From the NCBI GenBank assembly GCA_902702965.1, contig CACRXP010000011.1, positions 1,768,591 through 1,832,590 of the forward strand: a DNA stretch of 64,000 bases, in the 5' to 3' direction. The DNA comes from Spirometra erinaceieuropaei. Its lineage: Eukaryota > Platyhelminthes > Cestoda > Diphyllobothriidea > Diphyllobothriidae. The position numbers were made by a program, and so were the translations under genes. A model generated the notes under the pieces. The model had not been told where the DNA came from and did not search any database. It was given only the letters and a program-made list of their open reading frames with translations. This document shows, one piece after another, positions 27,101 through 42,100 of this stretch. Each line of letters begins with the position of its first letter. Position 1 is the stretch's first letter.

Positions 27101-30100
27101 GATTCGATATTGAGGAACTTACATGCCATGGAGGTCGAGGTGGTTGATGCAAGTTGGGTTCCTCCGTCTTAAAGTAGGTCCCTTGGATGGAGGTCTGGTG
27201 CGCTAGACAGCGATCGGCGGAAACTTATCCAATGGCTTTTTATGCTCGACCCGTCACCGGTCTGTCTGGTGCTTTACAGGATATTAGGACTGCTGGAGAC
27301 CACACATCCTGCCAGCACCGCCCATGCTGATTTGCTATTGTTAATTCACCAGACGCAAGTCATTATTTCACAGCTAGCGGTCGGTAGGGCCTGTTCGACT
27401 ATCCGTCGCCAGCGCCCACGCTGGGTAGCCAGATACTGCATCGGAAACTCCGCGTCTTTTCTCCCAGCTGCACTTTTATGCATTTTTGCTAGAATTTTTT
27501 TCAGAATTCAAATTTGATCGAGTGATTTTATCTAGGCTAGTGTTCCCTTTCACTGCTCCTGTGTCTGTTTTTTTCTAAAGCGTCTGAAGGAACACCACCA
27601 GTTCCAGGTTGATCGTCTTCAAGCCATCCAGTCGCGACTCAGCAGCCTCGCCCAGACACCTGCCGGATACCTTGACTGGCCAGAACTCCCAGCCGAGCTG
27701 CAGACCAGGTTTGTCAAGACACCATCAGGCATCCGTGATCCCTGTCCGCTACTGTCAACTTCCTCCGTGGAGGGCTTGCAGTCGCGGATTGCCGATCTTG
27801 CAGAGAGGTATCAGCGTCTCCTGCCCAGCTTCTTCGATGAAGCCCAGTGTGGGGCCTTCACCTTCGCGGAGTCTTCTGAGACCAAAATTGCGGACCTCGA
27901 GGCCGCAGCCATCTCCGCCGAAAACTTCTTATCCATCCTACAGCGGTGTGCGAACAATCCGTCAGGTGAACGACGGTCCACGCAGGCGGACATTCTCTTC
28001 TTAGACTGTGCTCTCCAGGCTCAGTTGGGCATTATGCAAGAGCTGCGAGAGAAGCATGCTATCGTGCTGTCCTGCATTCAAACACTTGAGAACTCCGTTA
28101 ACGATGACTCATTTGGCCCGTCTTTAAAGGTTAGTCCTTAGCTTGCCTTCACTCTTCAAAGTTCTTTCGAAGAAAACGCTCTTATGTTGGTACATCTGTG
28201 TTGCCGTTTTTCTGCTACACAGGGTCTTCTGGAGACAACAATTGCCCGGTTAAAAGATCGCTTCCTCAGCTCGATCAAGGTAATGGACAAATGCTGTTCA
28301 GTGGACTTTGGCGCCTCAGTTAACAGGGATGACCATGCCCTTGAAAGCGCCGACCCCGTTCACCCTATGTCACGTGGAACACGCTCATCGTCGTCGTCAA
28401 CTTTGTCCGCACTTGCTGCCCGATTTGCCTCGGAAACTGATTTGCCGTCCGTTCGGTCACATCTATTCACTCTACTGTCCAATTTGGAGGCCGCATTGCC
28501 TACTGACGACTATCACAGTCTCGGGCGACAGGGGACCCACTTGAACCGGTTCGATGCAGACGATTTTCATCCGCCGCCGCCTCCACCAGGGAGGTCTGAG
28601 AGACTGGAGGAATCTTTGGACTCCTTCGTCAGATTCTACTCAGGCCTGTCGGCAGACCATCGCATACCAGAGGAAGTAGTTCACGTTCCAATTCTACTGC
28701 TCCGTCTTCGAGAACTCGAACGAGTTGCGCAGCCTGGACCCTTTCCCACCGAGGACCCGTCGCGCGTTAGTATGTCTTTACCTGATCGCCAGTCCGGTAC
28801 GTCTTGCACGACAGCGTGTGGATATCTCGCCGGACTTTGTTCCACCGCCATTTTCCTGCCTGGCCAATCACAGGATGATTCAGCCATCGGGAAGGCCCTC
28901 GATGCAGTCGTCGAGTTCTTACGCGATTCTGTCAACGACGGCGCGGTCGGTTCGCAAGGTCATTTGAGCAGTCATCTAAAACACTTTCTAGACGTAAGTC
29001 TCTTCTTCACAGCGCCTTTCGCCGCTCACGTTCCTCTGTATGAACAGTTTTTTCCCCAGGAAGAACACTGATGGCTAGAGATAGGCTGTGAAACCCCACT
29101 GGGTTTGCATGTACAGGTAACTACCATATTTGTTTTAGAAGGCGTCGTTTTACTTATTAATCCATAACTACAGGAAGTCTCTCTTTATATGTTATCCAAC
29201 ACTTTGAAATAGCCGCACACACCGAGTTGTTTCAGTTTAACTTTTTTAGTGATAAGTTATTTGACATGGTGTTTTCGCTCCCCCTCCTTGTAATCCCTTT
29301 ATCTTACCTTGATTTCCTAGTTATCCCAATGTGCTTGCATGGCCTTTCGTTGCTAATTCCGTACGCCGTGACTTACAGTAGGTGGGCTGACTCATGAAAT
29401 GTCAACCGAAATTCTGCAATGCGTTTTCGTTTCGGAAAGATTAATTAAGTAGGGTTGTAAAACTTGTCAGCCTGCAACATAATTCTATAATAATTCAGTT
29501 ACCTCAGGACGCCCGCTTTCAAACAAACTTCTTTCCGGCTGCATGCATAAACTATACTCTATAAAAAATGACTACTTAAGTAGCATGCATTTTTCTCATT
29601 GGTGGAACTTTCCAATACCATGAAATGGCCGTTCATAAATCGTCATATCTCTGCATTTGCCAATGTGGCTTGTAAAGTTAACAATATGGATCAAATCCAC
29701 TGCTTAATTTTATGAACCCTATATGATCCCCCTTTATTGCCGTAGAGAAATGTGTGGTTTTCCATATGCGAAAAATATACGGCTTGTAGTTTGGAAACCC
29801 TGAATCCCAGTGTGACGGTAGATCGGGTTCAAAATTATTCGGGAATTGGGAAAGTTTTTAAAAGCCGAATTATACCCTTCCTTCGAGTATAAAATTAGAA
29901 TAAGACGTAATTTTTCTACCGACTGGGCAAAAGAATGAATATGTTTATGCATGTTTCTTCTTCACAGCGCCTTTCGCCGCTCATGTTCCTCTGTATGAAC
30001 AGTTTTTTCCCCAGGAAGAACACTGATGGGTGGGGATAGGCCGTGCAACCCCACTGGGTTTGCACGTATAGGCCACTACCATATTTGTTTTAGAAGGCCT

Positions 30101-33100
30101 TGTTTTGTTCTTTAATCCATAGCTACAGGAAGTCTCCCCTTATGTGTTATCCAACACTTTGATATATAGTCAGTTTATTAAGGGAATGAGGCTTTCGCCC
30201 TTGAGCTCCCTATTCATATCGATAAAGAGGAAGTGAATCAATAATTACATCGGCAAATGTGAAATGCCAAAGTTTGCGGTAAGTGTGAGCCAGGCGCAAA
30301 CTGCCGCCGCTAAAACAATCGTGATTATATGTACAGTAGTTTCTCAGCAAATGAGCATCTAGTCTACACTTAAAGGATTCGACAGTTTTGGAAAAAATGA
30401 CCGCATCAGGGAGTCCGTTCTGTGCTCCAATGACCCTGTGAGAGAAGGCGTTCCGTCGGACGTCCGAATGAGCCAGCTTCCTCTGCAGTTTGAAAGGATG
30501 CCCACGCAGACGGTCATTCCCGGCCAATTCGAAGAATTCATCAAAGTCTAGGACGTACTCACGGCCTCTGACAATCCTGTCGGTTCGAATGAAATCGCCG
30601 CGCAGTTGCCTGTACTTGAGAAGAACCAGATTTAGTTCGGTCAGCCTGATTTCGTAAGACAAATGATGAAGATTCTTGACCATCTTCGTAGCCATCGCCT
30701 GTACCCTTTCCAGTCGTTGATAACCTTTCTTCAACCACGGTCGCCAGGCCTGGACTGCATACTCCAAGTGAGACCGGACGTATGCTCCAAAGGTTTTTTT
30801 CCGAACAGCCCTTTATCGATCTGCGCAAATCCTCGCCTCCGCGCAAATAACACCCTTATCGCACTTTTGCCTGCCCTTTGATACTGTTGTTTCAGTTTGA
30901 CTTTAGTGATAAATTATTTGGCATGGTGTTTTCGCTCCCCCTCCTTGTAATCCCTTTGTCTTACCTTGATTTCCCAGTTATCTCAGTGTGCTTGCATTGC
31001 CTTTAGTTGTCGATTCCGTGCACCGTGACTTACTTATTCCTTTCGAAAGAGTAGTTAAACCTTTTGGTGCAGTGTCGTTACTCAGCGTACTGTGCTTGTT
31101 GCAAGGATCGCCGACTGCGTTTTGGGTTACTTTGCCTCGGTTAGAACACAAACGTTCTGCTTCCGCAATATCTCTGGACGGTTTCCATTGTCGAACGCGT
31201 ACGCCTGACTTATCTATTTCTTTAATAATAATACTTGTGCATAGTCCCTCTCATAAACAATAGTAAGACAGTTAAATTAAATTGAGAGATGGGGTCACAC
31301 CGTCGCCAGAAACCCTATAGAGTTCTGAATGGAAGTTTCACAGTCTCTCGATTTAACCAGTTATCCTAGGCCGAATTCCTTGTTTTTTTTTACTAAATTA
31401 GGCTCAACTACTTGACGTACTGAATCGCCTTCTCGGATGTCTCCTTCTGCTTGGAAACTTGGACTTGCAAAGAGCCAGTGGATGTCGGCAGACCTTCCTA
31501 CTCAACCTAATCAAGACCGCCACCAAAATGATCGCTCAGGTGGAGGCTTCGGCAGACCTGCGTCGTCGCCAGCAGAATGTTGAAACCGCTGCGCGCGCGG
31601 AACGAGAGCTCCATGTCATCCTTCTGGGCATGGAGACTGTTAGCATGGGACAAAGATCAGGTAAACGACTTACTCTAGGCCCTCTATTATTTGCATATTC
31701 CCTTCCGATCAAAACACCAGAATATATTTTTCGCCTCTTTCCATATAACTTCGCATAATGGTTTACTTGCAAAATCTTCCTCTCATTTGCGAAGTGTATG
31801 TGATTTTAGGAAACAAACGCAGATCCCTACGCTCTTCTCTAGAACTCTTGACAGTTCTGCTCTTCAATGACGGGCATCTTCGAAAACTGCTGGCTGAGTC
31901 CTCATCGCGAGCCGAGCAGGAGACCAGGGTTTTAGGCCTCTACGCTCAACTGACACAGGCATTGGTATATGATGAAGTCGGGGAGACGAGACAGGCGTTT
32001 GCCGACCTATATACAGCCAGTGGGAAGTTACTTTCAGTGGTCCAGTGTCTCCCGTCCCCTAGAAATTTGAAGGTAGGTCCCCATATCCCTGGCTGTCTCT
32101 TGTGGAAAACTTTTGCACTTACAAGAATTGCAGCATCATAACAACACAAGATCTTGGAGCACCACCTGCAGTGTTAAGAGTTTATCTGATCGTTATATGT
32201 TATCGTGCGCTAAACATGCCCTGCACAAACCCGCAACTGTTCACCAAAACGATCTTGTATACTAGTCCGTTTACGGAGACAACTAGGGAGGAGTGGGGAA
32301 AATTTTTTGCCTACTGAGCTTCTGCAGACTTCGCTGACACGGTATTTACGAGCTAGTATTCTAACTCAGCAGCTATTTTATCCCCGACACAGCTCTTTAC
32401 AACACTGTTTTCTCTGTCCTGCCCCCTTTGAATGACTCGTAGCTAGGACCTTTTAGTTCTTCTTGAGATATCGATCAAGTTCCGCTTCCGTTTTCATAGT
32501 GGCGAAGTGACCTAATAGTCCCTTGCCCTCTCCCTTACTTTTCAGCTTTCAGCTGATTATATGGCCGCTGTCGCTGCTGCTGTTGACAAGATATCCGTCA
32601 GCCTGGAAAGCGTACGACTTCTCCAGCCTTCCAGCAACCCTGAATGTTCTTCCACAGATGTCATCCGTGCTGTGGCCGAGGCAGAAGTCCTTGTGTATTC
32701 TGGCCTTGGTGACTGCCTTTCAAACTTCGTGGCCTTCAGTGGGAAGGCGCTACAACCTCCGAGTAGCCCACGTTCGCCCACTCGCCTTATTGAAGCATTT
32801 CGCCAATCTTTGACCTCTGTGCTCTCCCTGCTTGACAAAACATCTGTCAGTGAAGATGGTCTGGACTCAGTAGCGCCTTCCGATGAATATTTAGAACAAT
32901 TTTCCATGCTTTCAAACTCCCAGGTCCTCTCTGAATCCGAAGTTTGCGTCAGAGACGCTGCTCTAGTTTTAGGAACGGTGAGTTCAGCGCGACGTATTAC
33001 TTATCTAAAACGTTTACTTTTTTGTAATTTAGTAGCGTATGCATTTCCGACTAACTTTGTCGTCTTTGGTCCTAATTGGTTTTCTGGTTTTCCAGGTCAT

Positions 33101-36100
33101 CGAGCTGGACTTGGCGTTTATAGAGGCGCTCCTTGCAAACCTTGAAGCTTACTGTCATCAGGGCGCATGTACTCGTGAGAAGTTCAGAGCTGACTTTGCC
33201 GCAGCGAAAATTGCACTGTCTGAGAGGTGATTGGTTTGATAAATAGCTTTTTCGTAAACTCACCGCTCTTGCTATTTGCGGGAATGACTATTCAGTCCTG
33301 AGATCTTGCCTTTGATGATGTGAAAAGTTCGTTGTTTTTAATTTTAAGTCTAATGTGAATACGTCTTACGGGATGTTGCGTGAAATCACTGTGTCCAGTA
33401 AATCTGTATTCAGTCTAGTTTACTCTAGGTTTGGTATGGTTCCTCAAATGTGGTTTCACGCGTAGGGTTCCTACGAAGACGTATTTACGAGTACTCTTTG
33501 ATCTCTCTCTCCAACGCTGTGTCCACTGTATATGGCCGAAAAGAAAGCGTTGTTATATGGAAATAAACATGAAATTTCTCTGCCTAACGCACATAAATCC
33601 ATATATTTACGGAGACATTGCTTACTTTCTAACGTAGACACAAAGTTTCAGAGTTATTGATAAGCATTATTTTCGTAACCCCTTCTGAACGTCTTGTGAG
33701 CTTTCGGTGCGAGAGCATCTTGGCACAGACAATCTGTTCGACGTTTACAGGGGGCGCTCGCCGATCGAACTTCTGAACTCACTCGTCCCGCTGTGCCTTG
33801 GGGCTCTCTTACGAGCCCCGCCATATCTTGACAACATGAGTTTCATCGGGAGAAGACCCACAGTTCACTGCTATTAGACGGCACATACATTCAGACAACC
33901 ATCTCAAATGGTGTTCTATTCCGATTTTATTCAAACAAAAGTATTTCATTCTCTTTGTCAAAAAATTCTTAAGTAGTTTTCTTGTCTGTTGAGCAATTAT
34001 AAGAAAAAGCGGTCGAGTCTATTTTCGTAGCCGTACCTGTACTTGGCAAGCCCCTGCCTAACCCCAACCCCTAACCCCCTAACTCTAACCCCTTACAGCT
34101 ACTTCTACGAGGTAAGATCTTGCCGAAAAAGTATTATTAGTTCTTTCATGCGCGAATTATCGGCTGTGAGGACATTGAACTTCGGTTGGATCTTATTTTT
34201 CCGCCGTACCTGCGTAGACAAGCCCCAGCCTAACCTCTAGCCCTAACCCCAGCTCCTAACCCCTAACAGGTACGACTACGAAATAAGATCTTGCCGGAAC
34301 TTCAATGAAATAAACACGTATGCTACTTATCTATTTATTTTCCTCACCTATTGGTCATCGAGGATGTGAATGTATAACTTACCCTGCAGGAGTTAGTGTT
34401 CCCATCTAAAGGCAACCACAATGTTCAGGTTAGTCTTAAGGTCTCATTTACCTTATGCTTTTCGTCTGATAATTTCACAGATTTCAAGCAGTGTTTTAGG
34501 AGCTTCAAAGCATACTCTTTCCTTTGACCCTGAACCAAGTAATTCTGTACCGTGTTTGCGAGTTAGATCCAGATTATTGTTGTTCCCAACTTTCTACGTC
34601 CCATGCTCGACCTCTACCTGTGTCTTTCTTGGGATGGTGGCGGTGTGTGGCAAAATTCTGACTTGAAATGCCTGCATTTTTCGCAATTTCACATTGCGGA
34701 TAATTGACGCCAATGGTTACTCACTCGCATCACATTTCATTTCTAATTTAGTCAACGAGAACTCGAGAGAACTGCTGCAGGTATCAGGGAGTTGCGGCAA
34801 CAGTACCGAGACCTGAAACTTCGCATCTTCTACCTTTGCCGCCGCCTAATGATTCCGCCCACTCTCGCCCTCCCTGAATCCCTAAAGGCACAGGGAGCAC
34901 CCTCGCAAATCCTTGTACGCTCTTTTGCTTTGTTGAGAATTACGCAGTGCAGCCAGCATCGCTGTTGATGCATTGGGATTTTGACAGTCGTTGGAAGGAT
35001 TTTTCCTTTTTTGTGAATAATCAGTAGCACCTACATCCCGTTATTGTGGTACTTACCAGAAGTAGGGTGAGGCCCTTCTTGTCAGTCAGTCAGTCAGTAT
35101 ATTTGGAGTAAACAACAGAAGCCATGAAAACTCCATTTAGAGGGTACAGGTATAAAGTAAAATAGTTAAATTGCAAAACTTTTGCTTGCAGTTTTAGTGG
35201 GAGAATTCATAAATCTAATAATGTAACATGAAGGTGAAAGGGGTATTATATTCGCAAAATAATTGCGAAAAACTTTGTTCACCACATTCGGACTGTGAAA
35301 ATTTCAATATGGGCTAAGTTTGACGCAAAAAATAGGATCTGTTGAAATCCTGTGAGTAGTATATTTATAGTCATTTCAATAATCCGTTAGATCAGGCTTC
35401 GGCAGTTTGGGTTGCCTTTCAGCAGGTGAGTATCCAGTTGTCTCTTGAACACGTTCACGGTAGGGGAATTAACAACAAACTCCGGCAAAGAGTTCCATTG
35501 GCGAATGACCCTCTGTGAGAAAAGGAGGAACGTTGATTTGTGTGGCACAGTTCCTTTTTAAGCTGGTAATCATGTCGTCTGAGATTGGATTTGGGTGCCA
35601 TTTCAAAAAACGTTTCCCAGTCGACATCCAGATTAAGTCCTTTTACCAACTGGAACGTTGCTATGAGGTCACCTCTGTCCTGCCTGTAGTGGAGGGGATA
35701 GAGGTTCAAGGCCGTCAGGCGCTGCTCGTACGTGAAGTTTTTGAGGCCATGAACAGCCTTTGTAGCACGCCGTTGTACACCTTCAAGGATATCTATATCC
35801 TTCCGAAGCCACGGCCGCCAAGCCTGTACCGCATATTCCAGGTGCGGCCGCACAAATGTCCCGTATACTTTGCCAAAGACATCTTTATTCAAGTGAATAA
35901 ACGTTCTGCGTATCGCGCTCATAACGGACATTGCCCGCGCAGCGACTTTAGAACACTGCGTGGTGACGCTTAGATCGTCTTTAATGAACACACCGAGATC
36001 TTTTTGCACATCTACGGTTTTAAGTGGTTGATTGTCCAGGAGATATTGTCGTGGGGGTGCATTTGTTCTTCGCCTCGCTGATACTACGTGCATTACTGCA

Positions 36101-39100
36101 CATTTTTTGACGTTGAATTTCATGCACCATTTCTCGCTCCATGCGTGCAAATTCGTTACGTCCTCTTGTAGCATCCTGACGTCATCTTCATCTTTTATCG
36201 CTCTCCAAAGTTTAAGATCGTCTGCAAAGAGTGCTATGTCTGATTTCACTTCCCGTACCAGGTCATTTACATAGATAATGAATAGGAGCGGCCCAAGAAC
36301 TGACCCCTGTGGGACTCCACTCGTAACAGGTGCCCATTCTGTCTGTAAGCTTCTGTAGATGACAACAGCCCCAAAACGGGCAGCGCTGGATCCTTGCACC
36401 TGCTAGATAGTCAGGCTTTCTCGGAGAGGTGTCCTAATGTGGTCTTCGTCGTGTCGTCCTTGAGACAGGAAGGAGGATTTGTCCGATCTCTTCTTTTTTC
36501 GGCCGGACTCCATCCTGTGAGAAAGAGTGGAATGAGGTTGATCCTACACGACGTTGTCCAGTCAGTCTACCGTGCATGTAGGCCATCAGGGCACTCTAGA
36601 AGCCGTGGCTAAGAGGGTTGTCGGTCGACGGGACAATTCGATCCTTAGAAGTGAGGTCTAGTTTGGCATGACTCCTTCATGTGGCTCTCCGGTGGCATTC
36701 ACTGTGTGATGTCTAAAGGGCAGGACTTATGTGTAACAGGGCAAAGTGCCTAGGCAGCAAATGCACCCTGTCCCGTCTCCAAATGGCTTAACTTGATCCT
36801 GTCATTAGAATACAGTGAGTGGTTGATGCGCGGGCGAGTTCGATGCTATGCAAGTCTCTCCGCTGTGCACTGGCTCAAGTACACGTATAAACTGTGCACT
36901 CAGACCACTGGTTACCCTCTTATTTCACGAAGTATAAACTGCCAGTTGTTATCCACGGTCTCTTTCACGTTCGTTTAAGCGAAGGGTAATGCGCTTTGCC
37001 ATATGTTCTTGCGTTTGGGCAGTTTTTTGTAGTTTTGGCCTGAAACGCATTATTAGCCTCTACTGGCTACTTGAAAATTCGACCCTTGCAAGCAACCACG
37101 TTCACTACATGCTGCACAGAATGAGTGCAGCACCGGCGACTTTTGCGTGAATCAGTTTATAGTGAGGCAGACTTTCGTAGCATCTTCCGCACTCACTCCT
37201 TCCCCACAACGTCAAGACGAACTAGGGCGGGCGTGGACGCAGCGGCCGATAAAGTTAAACAACCCGCCAGCGTGTGCAATACCCAACCTGACTCCTGTAA
37301 GAGGACTCGGATTTCGCGACAGTAGGGATGCCATTAAGATTATACTGGGCGAAGGAACCCTTGCAGTTTAACTATCAGTCCTGAACAAAGACCTAGTTAT
37401 ACCGTTATTTAACGCCCATATTAGACTAAGGCCTGCTGCGTACCACTTCAAGGTTTTCCACCTGAGCCTAAACTGCCTTCAGCGCTTCCAATCAGTCCGT
37501 GTCTATGTCAGCATATTTGGAGTAAATGACCAACGCCCCTAAAACTCTATGTAAGCTGTACAGGTGTGAAAGGAAGGTAGTTACGTTGCAAAAATTTGCA
37601 TGTAGTTTTGGTCTTCAGAGTACATAAAACTAATAATGAAGCATAAATGTGAAAAAATGTGCGGCATTTTCTAAATGACGACGAAAGACACGTTCACTTC
37701 ATGCGCGCTGGGGAATTTTCATCTAGGTCAAGGTCAATGTGCGCAAATGGATCTATTTAGTAGTATGTTCATAATCCTTTCAGTAATCCACTAGATGGGA
37801 CTTTGGAATTCTGATTGTCTTTTAACAGATGACTATCCAGGTGTCTTTTGAACACCCCCACGACAGGGGACTTTACGACATACATCGGCAAAGAATTTCA
37901 TTGACGAGTGACTGCGAGAAAAGGGTGGAACGTTGATTAGCATGAAACATTTCCTTTTTTAAGCTGGTAATCGTATCGTTTGAGATTAGTCTTGGATACC
38001 ATTTCAAAAATAATTTCCCAGTCGACATGCAGACCAAATCCTCTTAGCAGCTGGAAAGTTGCTTTGAGGTTATCTCCTGTCTGTTGTGGATGGGGTAGAG
38101 GTTCAAGGCCGTCAGGCGCTGCTCGTTTGTAAAATTTTTGAGTTCATGAACAGTCTTTGTACTACGTCACTGTACACCTTCAAGAATATCTACATCCTTC
38201 CGAAGCCACGGCCGCCAAGCCTGTACCGCATATTCCAGATGCGGCCGCACAAATGCCCCATATACCTTCTCAAAGACGTCTGCATTCAAGCTAATAAACG
38301 TTCTTCGTATCGGACTCATGATTGACAATGGGTGCATACATTATCCCACTCTGCTTGTCTTTTCGTCAGATCGGCGAGATCGCCTGCATGATATTCCCTC
38401 TCAAAACTGGAATCTCGTCACGAGTTGTGTACAGATTTCATGAGCGTCAAGTTGCCTCCCGCGCTCGTTTCTTCTCGAGTTGCCACCAGTTTGCCCCTCT
38501 GATGAGTCCTTAGGCTGACTGTACAAGCATCGCTGTTGCAATGTGACGATTTTCGTTTATATGCGGGCGTTTGTCGTTTTTATCCAAAATCATTCCCCCT
38601 TCTGCGTCGATGCGTAGGCATTTCGCGAAGAACTGAGTGGTCTGACGATGGAACTGCATAACTTCGCCGAGAAACTTGGTCTGCGCAGCGGGACTGCTTC
38701 GCCTGACAACCTTCCCATGCTCCTTGCTTCCGACCGCGAGAGAAGCTGTCAGTCGCTTTGCGCTCTCCGTCTCATGCTTCAGTCCTGTGCTGAATTTGTG
38801 GAGATCTGGAATGATGTGTGAGTCCAGTTTCCGATTCTCTTATCGTCTCAGCATCACGTCTATGTACGGCCTCTCTGCTCCCATCGGACATCTGGTTGAC
38901 TTGTTTAGGGTTGCAGGCATGTGCCGGAGGTTGCTGAATGGCTGGGCAATATTTTCTCTGTCGTAATAATGTTATGACCTGTACTCTGTACGTAGGTAAC
39001 CAACTTTATTGATCTAATGTACAGTGAGTGACCGATCTCATGAGATGTTGGCCGAAATTCTGAAATTCGTTTTGGATTATGAAGGATTACTTAGGTGGGG

Positions 39101-42100
39101 TCGGGATATTGATTACCACGCGGCATAATTCTATAGCATTTCGGACTCACCAGGGTGTCGGCTTCCGGATTCACTCCTTCTCGACCTCCTGCAGGTACCG
39201 TACTCGGTAAAAAAGTGACTACTTTCGTTCCATGCACTTTCCGTATTGATTTTCGATGGTCTTATAAATTCAAATATATTTTACAGAAAACGTGAACGAA
39301 AATAAGCTTTATTTTACTCATTTGGTAGAAAATAACATTGTCTTTGCATTTTATGCACGAAGAAAGTGTATATTTAGGTTTTTAAAAAGTTTATAATTAT
39401 GAGATTTTTAAGACCATGCATACAGGACCTCACATGTCCGTTTACCACTGCTCCTCATGAAATGTACAACACAGTTCGGACCCATTGCAAAATTTTATAA
39501 ACTCTATGTGGTATCTTCTTAAAGGCATAGATGAATATATGATAATCCTTACGCGGAAAGCATGCACCTGGTTGACTGAAATCGCTGAACACTGATGCAA
39601 TGGCAGATCAGACCCAAAAAGATTCGGGAATTGCGGAACTTCTTAAAAACCTAAATATACACTTTCTTCGTGCATAAAATGCAAAGACAATGTTAGTTTC
39701 TACCAAATGAGTGAAAGAAAGCTTAGTTTGTGCACGTTTTCTATAAAATATATTTGAATTTATCAGACCATCGAAAATCCATAGGAAAAAGGCATGCTAC
39801 TTAAGTAGTCATTTTTTACCGCCCACGGTATCTGCAGGAGGTCAAGGAGTGCATCCAAAAGCCGACATCCTGACGAGTCCGAAATGCTATAGAATTATGC
39901 CGCACGCTAATCAATATCACAACCCCACCTAAGTAATCCTTCCTAATCGAAAACGGATTTCAGACTTTCGGCCAACATTTCATGAGATCGGTCACGCACT
40001 GTAGGCTTGAATTCTACCGAATATTTTGGTTAGCCTTCACTGAAGGCCGTTGCAGCCGACGGTGACGATTGGACATGTGGCCCCATTGGGAAAACGGGAG
40101 GCAAATACTCCTGTAGAACGGTAATGGTCGTAAAAGGGGTTTTGTGTCTGGGGTAAGCTAAACTGACAGGTAGCTGTTTTTAGGGGAGCAAAAGTATAAT
40201 TCATAAAATGGAACCATTGCTTTGTTTAAATGCACCGATAAGACGCAAAAACGCGAGCGCCCCGTTTAAACTAGTGGAGATGAGGAGCTGTAAATGGGAG
40301 GAAAATGAAAACCGAGGAAAGTGGTTAGATATTCCAGCAAACTGATCAAGCCTAAGATGACCAGTTACATTAAAGGAGAAAGCGCGGAGAATATATAGTT
40401 AATGGTAATGGGCGCTCACCGATCGCCCTTACGGAACTCACTGGTTCCTTTGTGTCTTATGGGCTCTCTCTCTCTCGAGCCCGACTCTCGTCTTGGCCTC
40501 AACGAAATGTATAATCGAGTTCGATAGTGTCCAGAGTCTAACTCTAGACCTAATCCTTACCGCTAATTCTAATCCCAACTCCCAAGCATAACCACTAACC
40601 CTGACCTATGACCTCCTTACCATAATGGAAACATGAAATGGAGACATGACGACGAATGCGCGAAAGGAAAGGGGATAAATTAAGCCTACCCAAGCGATAT
40701 AAGTAGGCATTTTATAGAAGTAAGTACTAAGTGGAATCACATACCCGATCGCCACCCAATAGCCGAGTTGCTGACGGCTAGTACAACGGGCAGGTCCCAG
40801 TTTCCAGGGCACATACCCACTGAAAAGCCTGTTGTCCATCTTGGATGTGAACCTCTTTTCTTCCGCCTCTGTCAACTGGACCTCTGAGACTCGGACGAGC
40901 AGTTCTGTCTCCCCTTTACTTCTGCAATATATTTGAGGGCAGTAGACAATGCCCTCTGATGACACTACTTTTGCGCATGTGAGTAACTGTCAAGATGGTT
41001 GTAGATACGCGGGTAGTTAAAAGATCGCTCTAGAGATGGCATATGCATAAGTCAAATGGCACTTAATCATTCAAAATTATTCGTACATATAAGTGCACGG
41101 TAGATTTTAAAGACCGGCCGCTACGTAGCCTCCACCACCGTCGTAAAAAGGTCTTTCCATCGTTCAACCGCACGTTGTTTTATGAAACTAGATCTTTGAG
41201 TGAACGTATAGATGATATTCAAACCACCGCTCAATAGTGCGGTCGAAACGAAGTCCTCTTTCAAGAGCATGCATTATTTTGTAAACTGTAGCAGGATCAT
41301 TTAGCTGCTGTCTGTAAGGCAAAGAAGGAAACTGGTTTCGTTTCTGGGTGCTACACTTGCATAAGAATTTTCTTTTTTTTTCAGTCATTGTCCCACGTTT
41401 TCCTTTTAGCCCCAGTTCGTCTGTACAGGCTCGGATGCGGTTCGCCAGTAGGTCCCCCTTGGAGTACGCCAACCCATCTCAGGTAGTCTACAGTGTCAAC
41501 TGTAGTATAACAAAGACAACGACTTTTCGGGTTTGTTAATTCCTAAAATGTATTTTCTCCCCTCCCCTCCCCTCTTCCTCTTGCACTTGCCGACCTCTGT
41601 CCTCACATTCTCAGCTACCAAACGCTCTGGATAATTGCAACTTGTTTCTTTTTGAATTGTCACAGCAGTTGTCAGATAAGGAGAGTCCCCCCGCTCTGGT
41701 CTCAATTCCCGCGCCCAAGAGACCACAAGAAGTTTCGAGGCTGAATCTCGGGGGCGAGGATTGGTCATTGCAGCAGGCAGGGCCGTCAGAGGCCACATCT
41801 ATCAACAGTGAAGTCAACCGTCTCCGAAGAAAGATTATGGGCTGGTTGGTGCCGAGCCTCGACGAGAATGGCGGTGTATATGCGCGTCTGTCGAAAGTAA
41901 CTACTATTTCAAATATTGGTTACTTCAAATACTTAAGTGAGCTGTTGTTAATAGTAAACATCTCCCCCTTCCTCCCAAGGATGCCTCACATAGACTAACA
42001 GAGAGCCTCCGTGACGTTGACCTCATTGACGAGGCCTATGCATCTAACAGTATTACGGCTCGCAGTCCGGTCTATCCGATGAACGCGCTCCGACGAATAG

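Noticed and set aside
32557..32907. Minus-strand 116-codon frame
   Set aside because: Shadow of exon 18; likewise 15560-15946, 47823-48236 and 48572-48922 are shadows of exons.
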